Assembly: GCF_902686445.1 (NCBI RefSeq)
Contig: NC_062232.1
Span: forward strand, 17,900,897-17,964,896
Direction of reading: 5' to 3'
From: Sciurus carolinensis
Lineage: Eukaryota; Chordata; Mammalia; Rodentia; Sciuridae
Length of the DNA: 64,000 nt
Shown here: positions 34,230 through 43,978 of the stretch, piece after piece
Position numbering within the stretch: position 1 is the first letter of the stretch
Layout of the letters: each line of letters opens with the position of its first letter
Made by a program: the position numbers and the translations under genes
The notes under the pieces: model-generated
The model's database searches: none
The model's input: the letters and a program-made list of their open reading frames with translations, nothing else
Told to the model about the DNA's origin: nothing

Positions 34230-35192
34230 AAGTCATATAATTCTTTTTTAAATTTTTTATTTTTATAGACTGCGTTTGGATTCATTGTACACAAATGGGG
34301 TACAACTTTTTGTTTCTATGGTTGTACATGATGTAGATTCACACCATTCAAGTAATCATACATGTACATAGGATAATGACGTCTGTCTCATTCCACTATC
34401 TTTCATACACCAGCCCCCTCCCCTTTCTCATTACACTCTACATAATCCAAAGTGCCTCTGTTCTTCTCTTACCCCCACCCCCCACCACCATTATGTATCC
34501 TAATCTGCTTATCAGGGAAAACATTTGGCCTTTGGTGTTTTGGGATTGGCTTATTTCACTTAGCATGATATTCTCCAATTCCATCTATTTACCTGCAAAT
34601 GCCATAATTTTATTCTTCTTTATGGTTGAATAACATTCCATTGTGTAGTAAAATGAAATTAAACCTCTTTCACCCTGCATGAAGCTCAACTCAAAATGAA
34701 TCAAGGTCCTAGGAATTAAACAGAGAGACCCTGCACCAAATAGAAGAAAAGGTAGGCCCGAATCTTCATCATGTTGGCTTAGGACCAGACTTCTTTAACA
34801 AGACTCCTAAAGTGCAAGAAATGAAAGCAAGGATCAATAAATGGAATAGATTCAAACTAAAAAGCTTTTTCTCAGCAAAAGATACAATCAATAATGTGAA
34901 AAGAGAGCCTACAGCGTGGGAGAAAATCTTTTCCATACACACTTCAGACAAAGCACTCATCTCCAAAGTTTATAAAGAACTTACAAAACTTTACACCAAA
35001 AATAATAAGAGCCCAATCAATAAATGGGCTAAGGAACTGGGCAGACACTTTACAGAAGAAGATATACAGGCAATTAACAAATATATGAAAAAGTGTTCAT
35101 CATCTCTGATAATTAGAGAAATGCAAATTAAAACCACCCTAAGATTTCATCTATCTCCAATTAGAACGACTATTATTAAGTCATATAATTCT
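34230..35192 (-). mobile_element. 5'-inverted (twin-primed) L1 insertion
   Basis: Two L1 pieces point in opposite directions. 34245-34650 is the L1 3' UTR and ORF2 C-terminal end on the reverse strand, with its poly(A) read as T-rich sequence from 34245. 34651-35177 is an upstream ORF2 segment on the forward strand (open frame 34812-35285 reads KSFFSAKDTINNVKREPTAWEKIFS...). About 0.3 kb of ORF2 that should lie between them is missing. The whole is bracketed by a perfect 15-bp duplication AAGTCATATAATTCT (34230-34244, 35178-35192). The 157-codon frame is L1-derived, not a host gene. Confidence 0.93.
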
Positions 35193-35674
35193 AATTCTTT
35201 GCTTTCAACAAATTTGAAAAAATCTATGAGAGCTGATATGTCATTAAAAGTAATCTTTGTCAATAGATTACTATGTAACATTTAGCAAATACTTGGAGAG
35301 ACTTCAACAAATCAAGTGATGTTGGTATAGCAAAACTTCTCCATTCCTATCTACTTTTCTATGTGAACAAGTTTTCTTGGTGCTTACATTTATACTGATG
35401 AAAAATAGGAATAAATATTGAATTCTTACTGAGCCCTGCCTCATTCTAGCAATAAATAAAATTCATCCATAGATACATGGTCTAATTTTAAAAAATCGAA
35501 CCCATCCATATTATTAAGAAATGCAATTCCAACTAAATTTGCTTTCATATTGTTTAATGATTATTCATCAACTTTTACATTTATGCTGTTTTAGTCAATT
35601 GTACATAAATAATAACTGTATAAATCAATCCAGAAGAATATTTTAACCTTTATATATGAAATTAAAATTCTAAG
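35193..35674. other. AT-rich unassigned sequence
   Basis: No feature recognised between the L1 insertion and the old L1 3' end. Confidence 0.4.
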
Positions 35675-35850
35675 TTGATATGATAATTTTCTGAAGTGAT
35701 AAATATATTAATTACCTTGATTGTGATGATCATCTCACATTGTATGTGTATGTCAAAACATATTGTATGGCTTAAATACAATTTTTATTTGTCAAACATA
35801 TAATTTTTGTCAATTATACCTCAATAAAGCTGAAAGAAAAGAAAAATCCC
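35675..35850 (+). mobile_element. L1M 3' end
   Basis: GTGATAAATATATTAATTACCTTGATTGTG, TGTATGTGTATGTCAAAACA, TTATACCTCAATAAAGCTGAAAG and an A-rich tail are the L1M terminal 3' UTR. Confidence 0.75.
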
Positions 35851-36066
35851 AAACATGGAAAAGTATAGTATATATATTCACAAATTTATTGCACTCAGCA
35901 TAAAATTCTATGGGTCAAGATATGGAAATTCAAGTTCAACAAGATGTAAAGTTATTAATGTTAACTAGGAACTTGTTTATGTACTTTTTAAATGGATCAA
36001 GTCATGATCTGTTTTGTTGATTATCTAAAGAATATGATGGAGACAATGATAATGATGCAGAGGAAA

Positions 36067-36238
36067 CTTAAAAGTGGATCTTTTAAAAAATATACCATTA
36101 GGCCACTTTAACTTTATTCAAATAATTGTCTTTTTCTTTCCTTTTTTTGGTAGTGCTGGAGATCCAGCCCAGGGCTTTGTGCATTCTAGGCAAGCACTCT
36201 ACCACTGAGCTACATCCCTAACTCTAAAAGTGGGTCTT
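36067..36238 (-). mobile_element. ID SINE with extra 3' flank inside the duplication
   Basis: ID body at about 36140-36223 (TTTGGTAGTGCTGGAGATCC, CAAGCACTCTACCACTGAGC, reverse). The nearest direct repeats are CTTAAAAGTGGATCTT (36067-36082) and CTAAAAGTGGGTCTT (36224-36238). They enclose about 45-50 extra bases beyond the SINE tail, ending in TTTTAAAAAAT on the tail side. Confidence 0.75.
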
Positions 36239-36361
36239 GTTTATGACCACTACATTGTGGATAGCACAAACATTTGAGGAAATGTTCTTCCAGAATTTGA
36301 AAACTTGTCTAACTCAGTTACTATGCAGTAACTTATATCAATGAAGAACAAATGATGTTCC

Positions 36362-36363
<2 letters not shown>

Positions 36364-36412
<49 letters not shown>
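36364..36412. repeat. (TA)n microsatellite
   Basis: About 49 bases of uninterrupted TA dinucleotide. Confidence 0.97.
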
Positions 36413-36415
<3 letters not shown>

Positions 36416-37301
36416 CTTTTAAACTTTCATCTTGCTTGTTATTGCAAAATGAGATTAACAATCAATATCCATGTCAGACCCATACTTATTAGTTAGACAT
36501 GAGCAACTTCTTGGTTGAATTGTGGAGTAAGTATTAATAGTCTGATTTTGTCAAATCATGGTTGAATAGCAGTCACTGGTTGGGGGAAAATCCACAAAAG
36601 CAATTTTGGAGATTCAATTAATTTTATGGAATTTATAATAAAGAACCTTCCATATTTATTAGTTGTAAATTGTGCACTATATATGGGTAAAATTTATAAT
36701 GAATCACCGCCCCGCCCAGAGAGCTGGGTTGTTAAACATTTACCAGTATATCATTGCAGCTGGTCAAGGTGGGCCTGAAGGGAATGTGAACTCGGAATGG
36801 TCAAAGGAAGAAAGAAGACAGAAATGTCTCATCATTAGGAGCAGAAACAGGGAATACGGGCTCTCCACAGATTTTCTCCCTTGCAATGTCATGTACACAT
36901 TTACACATTTGAAGTGATTTCCCTTTCTTTCCACTTCCTTTATCCCACAATTGTACACAGATTTTGCTGGTGGTTGAGATGGTAATTATGGCAGAATTAG
37001 CATCCTTCAGATTCTCTGGATGAAGGACCAGAAGAAGAAATTTATGATGTACTGGATTATTTTCTTTGGGAATGGGGTAGGTTGCATTATGTAAAGTGGT
37101 CGTGTGTGTGTGCATTGCATTTAAAAGTATAAGAAGCTGAGTTATCAGGAATATTGACCAGTGAAAGGAGTGTTCTGAAAACCTTGCATCCTTTACTATG
37201 TCTGAAGAATGGTTCACAGTGTAAGTATTGTGGGGAAGGTGTGTCCAGCCTCCACATAGGGAAACTAAAATATGTGCTTTTCTCTTCCCTTGAGGGATGG
37301 A
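36413..37301. other. Unique sequence with a 184-codon reverse open frame
   Basis: The reverse frame 36801-37355 is the longest one not explained by L1. Its first residues are encoded by the adjacent (TG)n repeat (THTHTCTHIHS), and the rest shows no domain, signal peptide or splice context. It is most likely chance; no gene call is made. Confidence 0.35.
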
Positions 37302-37333
37302 GTGTATGTGTGTGCATGTGTGTGTGTGTGTGA
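37302..37333. repeat. (TG)n microsatellite
   Basis: TG dinucleotide run with two interruptions (GTATG, GCATG). Confidence 0.93.
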
Positions 37334-38236
37334 TGTAAACTGAGAAGAAATACATTCTTCTACTTGGGGTTTTGGATCTGGAAATAGAAATAGGGAACAG
37401 TTTAGAATTCTTGTTGCTTTAACTATGGGAGGTAGCATGCAGAGGTGCAGTTATGACTCAGAGATGACTTCTTTAAGAGACTCTTCCTATGATGTCATTT
37501 TAGCAGTAGATCCAACTGCTCAGCTTCCTTTACTTTCCTTCATTTTCAGAGCCAGTTCTGCAACCTTTCTGTTAATTCTGTGAGCTATTCAATAAATTGC
37601 AATAAATTGATTTTCTGCTTAAGGTAAGTAGAGTTGGTTTCTGTTGTTGGAGTTAATAAAATATGCCCAGAAGGAAGCCTCTTAAAAGATCATGCTGTGA
37701 TTCTAAAATACAAGGGTTTACTAATGGCACCCCTGGCTGGAGCTAGAAATTTAATAGTGGGAAATTGAGAAGACCATAAAGGCTGGGGATGTGCCCAGCT
37801 GTTTACTATAACATCCTTGGTCAAGGAGCAAGATGAATTGTTCAAAAGTCCCTATTGTTCTTGTAGGTGTATTATAGGAGAAATTCACCTTGATGATGGC
37901 TAAATCTCTTTTCCGAATTTTTGCATTTTTGATTTCATTCATTTTCTTACAATAGTCATAGCTCCGTGTCATTCTTTTTACAACTTGGCTAGGCAAACAC
38001 AATAAGTTCTGATCATCAGCATTTTCCTTTTCTCTGTTTGAGGATTTTGTAGAAAGGAACATCATCCAAGTAGTTGCCATAACTCCTCTTTGCCAAGTCT
38101 ACAGCCAAGTTAAATATTCTGGGAATAAATCAACCATCCAAATTTGCCAGGTTCCTCACAACTTATGGTTTGTGTTCAACAAAGTCAATGTCACTGAAAT
38201 TGTTTATCAATAGGGTACTAGTTCAAAACTGCTTCA
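37334..38236. other. Unique sequence with a lysine-rich reverse frame
   Basis: The reverse frame 37751-38080 (109 codons) reads KRMTRSYDYCKKMNEIKNAK in its middle and does not match any family I recognise. A stop lies a few codons upstream of its ATG. A decayed retrocopy is possible; no tail or duplication was found. Confidence 0.3.
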
Positions 38237-38741
38237 GCAGTTACATTAATTGAAATAATTTTCTAATAGTACCTAAAAATTGACACAAACTTAGCATTTT
38301 ATAATAAAAAAGGTTTATTATCTCTAGTTCTGTAGGTGAGAAGTCTGGTGGGCTCCCCAGCTTCCTCTGTTCTAGGACTCCCAAGGCAGAAATCAAGGTG
38401 TTGGCTAGCCTGAGCTCTTTCTTGTAGGTTCTGGGGAAAGAATCCCCTTACAAGCTTTCAGGTTGTTGGTAGAACCCAGTTCCTTGTAGTTGTAGGACTA
38501 TAATCCCTGCCAGCTATCATCCAGGAACCTATCTTGGCTCCTTGAGGTTGCCTGCACAACTCATCACTTGCCTCCACCATCTTCCTTCCACAATGGCACA
38601 CAGAATCACTCTCAAGCTTCAAGTCTCTCTGCTCCCCTTTTGCCACAACTCTTCTGCCTTTAGCCAGAGAGGGTTGTCTGCTTTTAAGGATTCATGTAAT
38701 TAGATTGGACCCCCTCCCTATCCAGGTTTATCTCCCTATTT

Positions 38742-39039
38742 GGGGGGAATACTGGGGATTGAATCCCAAAGCACTTTACTACTGAGCTACACTACAGCCA
38801 CCCCCCACTTTTTCTTATGGGGATTGAACCCAGGGCCTTGTGCATGCAATGCAAGCACTCTACCAACTGAGCTATATCCCCAGTCCAGCTATATCCCCAG
38901 CCCTCCGGCCCTTTTTTTGAGACTGGGTCTCTCTAAGTTGCTTAGGACCTTGCTAAGTTGCTGGCTTTGAACTTGTGATCTTCCTACCTCAGCCTCCCAA
39001 GCCATTGGTATTACAGGCATGCACCACTGTACCTTGTTA
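38742..39039 (-). mobile_element. MEN-type SINE inserted in MLT1
   Basis: Reverse ID half at 38742-38804 and 38887-38906. The reverse B1 half follows: TTTGAGACTGGGTCTCTCTA, TTGAACTTGTGATCTTCCTA, CCTCAGCCTCCCAAGCCATTGG, TACAGGCATGCACCACTG. Perfect 12-bp duplication ATCTCCCTATTT (38730-38741, 39040-39051). Its ID half is split by another ID element. Confidence 0.88.
38805..38886 (-). mobile_element. ID SINE inserted in the MEN element
   Basis: TTATGGGGATTGAACCCAGG, GCAAGCACTCTACCAACTGA, GCTATATCCCCAGTCC: a complete reverse ID of the TTGGTTGAGTGCTTGC type. The flanks AGCTACACTACAGCC (38785-) and AGCTATATCCCCAGCC (38887-) are a diverged duplication of the MEN ID half. Confidence 0.75.
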
Positions 39040-39269
39040 ATCTCCCTATTTTAAGATTCAGAGACTTAACTACACCTTTTTTCATGTAATGTTACATATA
39101 TACAAGTTCCAAGGATTAGGGCATGGACATATAAAGGGGGTCATTCTGCTTGACACAGCAATTCCCTCCCTGTTAGGATCTCCAAGGTCTCCATATACAA
39201 GGTTTCCTACCACTTTCATCAAACTCTGGTTATTTGGGTTCTTTGGGTATCTAGAGGACTCTGTTCATT

Positions 39270-39472
39270 CTATTTATTTATTTATTTATTTTTGATACCA
39301 GGGATTGAACCCAGGGGTGCTTACCCACTGAGCCACATTCCCAGTCCTTTTTTGTATTTTATTTTGAGACAGGACCTCAATAAGTTGCTGAGGTTAGTTT
39401 TGAACTTGCAATCCTCCTGCCTCAACCTCCTGAGCCACTGGGATTACAGATGTATGCCACTGCACCTGGCAC
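39270..39472 (-). mobile_element. MEN-type SINE, full length
   Basis: (TTTA)n tail at 39270-39293, then ATACCAGGGATTGAACCCAG, CCCACTGAGCCACATTCCCA, TTTTGAGACAGGACCTCAAT, TTGCAATCCTCCTGCCTCAA, GGATTACAGATGTATGCCAC. ID half then B1 half, both reversed. The frame 39292-39504 lies within it. Confidence 0.9.
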
Positions 39473-39523
39473 AACAATATATCCTGTTCCTTTTAATGCA
39501 CTGAATCATAGGAAATGATAGGA

Positions 39524-39889
39524 TGCTATGGACCAAATGTTTGTGTTCCCCCAAAGTTTATGTGTTGAAGTCCTAGCCTGCAATGCAATGATGTATGGAG
39601 GTGAGGCCTTTGTGAGGTAATTAGATTTAGATATGATTATAAAGGTATGGTTCCCATGATGAAATTAACATTTTAAGACAGGAAAGAGACCCAGAGTTTC
39701 CTCTCTCTGCCATGTAATGATACAGCAAGAAGAATGTTGTCTAAAATCCAGAAGGTCAGCCCTTGCCCAGAACTGAATAGGCTGCTACCTTCATCTCAGA
39801 CTTCCCAGCCTCCAGACCATGAAAAGTAAATGTCTGTGGTTCAAGCCACCCACTCTATGGTATTTTTCATAACAGCCTAAGCTAAGACA
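39524..39889 (+). mobile_element. MLT1A/MST-type MaLR LTR
   Basis: Nearly full LTR: TGCTATGGACCAAATGTTTG, CCCCCAAAGTTTATGTGTTG, GGAGGTGAGGCCTTTGTGAG, TTCCTCTCTCTGCCATGTAATG, CTTCCCAGCCTCCAGACCATG, AGTAAATGTCTGTGGTTCAA and CTAAGCTAAGACA end. TG...CA termini. Flanks TAGGA / TATGG match poorly. Confidence 0.85.
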
Positions 39890-40244
39890 TATGGACAACA
39901 TTTTGTGTGCCACATTGTGAAACTAGAATATATAAGTTTTTCCTGCTTTGCTAAAATATTGAGTATCTCTAATGAAGTTAATGAAAGAGTGAAATATCTT
40001 TGCTTTCTAAGCTTTAGCCTCTGCCTGTGACCAGGAGCACAGTATCAGCAGTGAAGGTGGCTACAGTTAAGACTTCCATTGCCATGTGCAGACATTTGGA
40101 TGTCTTCTACCACAGTACCTAGGGGAGCACTTTGCACTTTGGAGCCTCTTCCCATTAGCTCTGAAGGGTTCAGGCTTTAAGAAACACAAAAGCTGCCCCC
40201 CTACTCTTGGCAGAGCAAACCAGTGCAAGGGAAAGTGGTTAAGG

Positions 40245-40440
40245 TTGTGCTTCTCCAACACTGTACTTTGAAACCACCTGGATGCTTTCAAAAAGTACCC
40301 ATACCGTGCCCCACACCCAGAAATTCTGCTTCAAATTCTAGAGTAGGGCCTGAGTATCAATTATTTAAAACAAACCAAAACCTTCCCAGTTGCTTTTAAT
40401 GGTAGTCAGGCCAGGCTTAGGATCTGAGACAAGGAGCTTA
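40245..40440 (+). mobile_element. hAT mini-transposon, degraded
   Basis: GTGCTTCTCCAACACTGTAC, ACCACCTGGATGCTTTCAAA, AAATTCTAGAGTAGGGCCTGAG and CCCAGTTGCTTTTAATGG resemble the MER20/MER5-like group. Termini unclear. Confidence 0.4.
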
Positions 40441-40704
40441 GCTTGTCCCTGGGTGCCCCTGTTTAGTAGATATGTAAATTCCAGTTGTCATGAACTATGA
40501 CATTACCAGTGTTGCAAGAATAATCGGGAAGGAATAATCATTAAAGCCTGACTTTTAGGCAAGGGGTGAAAACCATCTCAATGCTTCTGTTGCTTTGTAT
40601 GCAACTCCTTTTTGCTTCTCTGAACACAGGCATGAACCAGGGCTAGGAACTCTAATGATGGTCCTCCTTAGAGGGCCTAGACATGATTGAGATAAGGAGA
40701 CAGG

Positions 40705-41144
40705 TGGCATACACTTATCATTAGAGTATGTAGTGTCCCTGAAAAGCTCATGTGGGAGACAATGCAAGAAAGTTTAGAGGTGAAATGACTGAGCTTTGAG
40801 AGCCTTAAGTTAATCAATGCATTAGTCCACTTGAATGGACTAACTTGGGTGATAACTGTAGGCAGGTAGGATGTGATTGGATGAGGTAGGTCACTGGGGG
40901 TATATATTTTGCTTCTGGTAAGTGTAGTGTTCTCTCTGTCTCTCTCTTTCCCTCCTTCCTGACTGACATGTCCTCAGCTACTTTCCTCTGCTCTGATGTT
41001 CTGCTTCACCTTGGGTCCAGAGCAATGGAGTCAGCCATCTATGGACTGAGACCTCTGAAACCGTGAGCACCAAATAAACTTCCTCCTCTAAAATTGTTCT
41101 TGTCAGGTCTTTTTGTCACAGTGATGAGGAAACTGGCTAAAACA
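40705..41144 (+). mobile_element. MT-like MaLR solo LTR, copy 3
   Basis: TGGCATACACTTATCATTAG start, AAAAGCTCATGTGGGAGACA, TAACTGTAGGCAGGTAGGATG, ATGTTCTGCTTCACCTTGGG, GACCTCTGAAACCGTGAGCA, an AATAAA signal at 41073-41078 and TGGCTAAAACA end. About the same length as the 13480-13917 copy. The 5-bp flanks do not match, so the ends may have mutated or are set slightly wrong. Confidence 0.8.
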
Positions 41145-41375
41145 TGTCTTATTCAGGATGCAGATGGCATTCCTGTGCCATCAGCTAGGAACTGACCAAC
41201 CACTTAACAAGTTAGGTTGACATAATGGAAGATTCATTGACCATTGCCTCTGATACTGCCTACTATGGAGAGTTTAATTATAACTTTTAAGGACTCATCT
41301 GGGTCACAAATGAGAGAAGCCGTACTTTCACTAGCTAAACAAGAAGTTAGTCTCAAGAAGGATAATAATAGCTTT

Positions 41376-41938
41376 TGTTTTGAGCACTAATTGCCATAAC
41401 AACTTACTACAAAATTAGAGGTTTAAAACCACACAATGAATTGCCTTACAATTTTGTAGGTCAGGAGTTTGGCATGGGCCATACCAGACTAAAACCAAGG
41501 TGTTGGCCGGGCTGGGTTTCTTTTGGAAGCTCTAAGGAAGAATCTGCTTCTAAGCTTATTGAGGTTGCAGGCAGAATTCAGTTCCTGGTGGAGCTTAATT
41601 TCCCTGCTGGCTGTCAGTTGAGGGCAGTTTCCAGTATTCCTGGGCTCATGGCCCCCTTCTTCCATCTTCAAAGTCAGCAACAGTGAGTCTTTGACTCTCT
41701 CCTGCCCTTTTCCTGTCATTGAATCAATATGATCACTTCTGCCTCTCTCTTCCACTTTTAAGGATCCATTTGGTTATATTCAGTCCAGTTGGGTATACTA
41801 TCCAAGATGATATTCTTATTTTAGGGTCTAAGACCTTAATTCTATCTGCAAAGTGTCTTTTGCCATGTAAGGCAACACTTTCACAGGTTCCAGGAATTAG
41901 GATATGGATATTTTGGGGCAACTCTTCTGCCTGCCACA
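41376..41938 (-). mobile_element. MLT1 MaLR LTR
   Basis: AATTGCCATAACAACTTACTACAAAATTAGAGG, TAAAACCAAGGTGTTGGCCGGGCTGGG, TCATGGCCCCCTTCTTCCATCTTC, CCTTAATTCTATCTGCAAAGTG, GCCATGTAAGGCAACACTTTCACAGG and GGCAACTCTTCTGCCTGCCACA run the full MLT1 in complement order. Open frames at 41441-41970 are within it. Confidence 0.85.
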
Positions 41939-41989
41939 GACTTTATCAGGGTTTCCTCCTACCCTTATGACTAGGTATATTCATTCCTG

Positions 41990-42870
41990 TAGCCTAGTTG
42001 CTCTTTCTTTAATTCATTTTCATGTTGCCTTTCCTTAGGGCTCAGTCCTGGCCTCTTTTCTAACATTTCCCCCAGGTGATGTCTTCCATTCTCTTGACTT
42101 TAAATAGCATCTATCTGCAACATCTCAACATTCCTGTGTCCTAGAATATTTTTATTCAATGGCCTACTTGATATTGTCATTTAGATGTTTCATGTGCATC
42201 TCAAATTACAGAATTCTTGGTTTCCTTTCTTTACCTCCAACCTATTCCACATTTCCCTTCCCCTCTTACCCACTCAGTTATGCCAACACCTGGGATTCAT
42301 TTTATTTGCTTCCCTTTCAGACACTGAAATTTTGCCACATCCTGCTATATACCAGATTCTTTTGTCACTTCTCTTTACTCCATAGTCACAGTAGCTAAGC
42401 TGAGCCCAGATGCTATGAGTTCTCCATTAAATCCACTTCTCCTCACAGCAGTGGAATAGATTTTTTGCAAACTTAATTGGAAGTAGCAATTCCAAACTGT
42501 TAAATTATTTCTGGATGGTAGAGATGTGGGTGGTTATTTTCTTTTTGATACTTTTTTATACTTTAAACATTTCCATAGAAACCTCAAAACAAAATGTTCC
42601 ATAAAAAACAAAAACAAAAACAAAATGTTACCTTCTCAGAAGGTCCCCCTTTCTCTGTCCCTACATTGTTGTCTCTAATAGCATCCTGTTATTTTCCTCT
42701 CTCTGTCTTTATAACACATTATAGTAGCATACATTTTATTTGTTGGCTTGTTTATTTGCTCTCCCTTACTAGCTATAAGGTCATAAAGGCAGCTCCATAT
42801 TTATTGTGTTAATCACTACGTACCCAGCATCCAGAACTATGCTTGCTACACAGTAAAGGTTGAGTTTACC
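41990..42870 (+). mobile_element. L2 LINE, ORF2 end through 3' UTR
   Basis: CAGGTGATGTCTTCCATTCTCTTGACTTTAAATAGCATCTAT, GGCCTACTTGATATTGTCATTTAGATG, ACACCTGGGATTCATTTTATTTGC follow the L2 C-terminal coding region. ACTAGCTATAAGGTCATAAAGGCAG ... AGAACTATGCTTGCTACACAG is the 3' UTR. Long but much mutated. Confidence 0.65.
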
Positions 42871-43800
42871 CAGGTACTCCTCACCAACTGAACCGTCATT
42901 ATTCAACTACTTACAACCTGCAAAATTTTTTATTCCAGACTAATTATCTGAAACAAAGCCTGCTATTACAAATTAGCAAGCAATTGCCAGAAAACCTGCT
43001 TAAGTTGCTTGTGAGTCCAAGTAAGAGAATACAGACTGTGTTGCAGCCCTATCTCAGCTGCTGCCTGATTAGGGATACGTGTTGTTTAAAAGTGCACCAT
43101 TGCCATCCACATAAGCACTCCCAATTACACTTAGTAATTGTCTTCTCAGAAATGTCTTCTCAGAAAGAACCATTCAGCTTCATGTTCAACATCATTCAGA
43201 GGAAAGGGGAAAAGAGGACCTATGAATATTCTATGCTGAATCTTTAAAAGAAATTGTAGCTCATGCCCACAAAGACATTGCTATAACAAGTGAATATGAT
43301 CATGGTATTAAAGGAAGAGCTACATTCTAGAAATGCAATGACAAGCCCTACTTAGGCTAGCAGGAGCTATAACCTTAAGCAAAGACAATATGAGCAGCTC
43401 TCCATATTGAGAACTTTTATTCTCCTCATACTACAGTTTTAGGCAACGATTCAGAGTCATACCCATTTCTGGAGTTTCACATGCAAATTAGAGAAAGCTG
43501 TCTTCCAGTTCCTTGCTTTTGGACTTGGAGGACATGAGGCCATCTACCCTTCCATTCACTTTACTCGCCCTCAACTGTGACTAATGCTTCCATGTACTGG
43601 ACACCAGACTCTTTGGGGGCTTCTCATCCATTAGTTGATAACCATTATTTGAAAACTGTCATTGTATTTAATTTCATTTTCATTTCCAAGTGTAATTTCC
43701 ATTTGTTATTCATAGTAACTGGAACATATTACTTCTTTTATGGATGTTTTTGTAATACTTACTGAATGTAGAAGAGAGATGAAATTCATGTACTCTATAG
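42871..43800. other. Unique sequence with a short tandem duplication
   Basis: The 14-mer TGTCTTCTCAGAAA is repeated head-to-tail without mismatch at 43139-43152 and 43153-43166. The surrounding 87-codon frame (42984-43247) has no family match. No transposon recognised. Confidence 0.45.
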
Positions 43801-43978
43801 CAGTCCTTATCTCAGTGTCCTGGACCAGCAGGATCTGCATCACTAGGGACTGTATTAGAAATGCCAATCCTTGGTCCCCACTCCCGACCTACTGAATTGG
43901 AAACTCTGGGTCCCAGGATTCTGTACTTCAACAAATTCATCAGATGATTCTTATGTGTGAAAAAGTTTGAAATGCCTG
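43801..43978 (-). mobile_element. hAT mini-transposon, same group as 8480-8663
   Basis: CAGTCCTTATCTCAGTGTCCTGGACCAGCAGG, GCATCACTAGGGACTGTATTAGAAATG, CCGACCTACTGAATTGGAAACTCTGGGT ... AAAAAGTTTGAAATGCCTG is complementary in order to the element near 8.5 kb. Confidence 0.65.

Larger units (their letters stand above)
38242..39157 (-). mobile_element. MLT1 MaLR LTR interrupted by a SINE
   Basis: The 3' side is at 38242 (ACACAAACTTAGCATTTTATAATAAAAAAGGTTTATTATC, AATCAAGGTGTTGGCTAGCC). The body has CCACCATCTTCCTTCCACAATGG and GATTGGACCCCCTCCCTATCC. The 5' side is TCCAAGGATTAGGGCATGGACAT ... TCATTCTGCTTGACACA. 38742-39039 is an inserted SINE nest. The 5-bp flanks GCAGT (38237-38241) and GCAAT (39158-39162) are a likely target duplication. 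Confidence 0.8.

Noticed and set aside
34812..35285. 157-codon forward open frame as a host gene
   Set aside because: The translation is L1 ORF2 (KSFFSAKDTINNVKREPTAWEKIF...), and it is the inverted part of a twin-primed L1.
41441..41970. Overlapping 81-88 codon frames on both strands
   Set aside because: They fall in an MLT1 LTR, which has no coding function.
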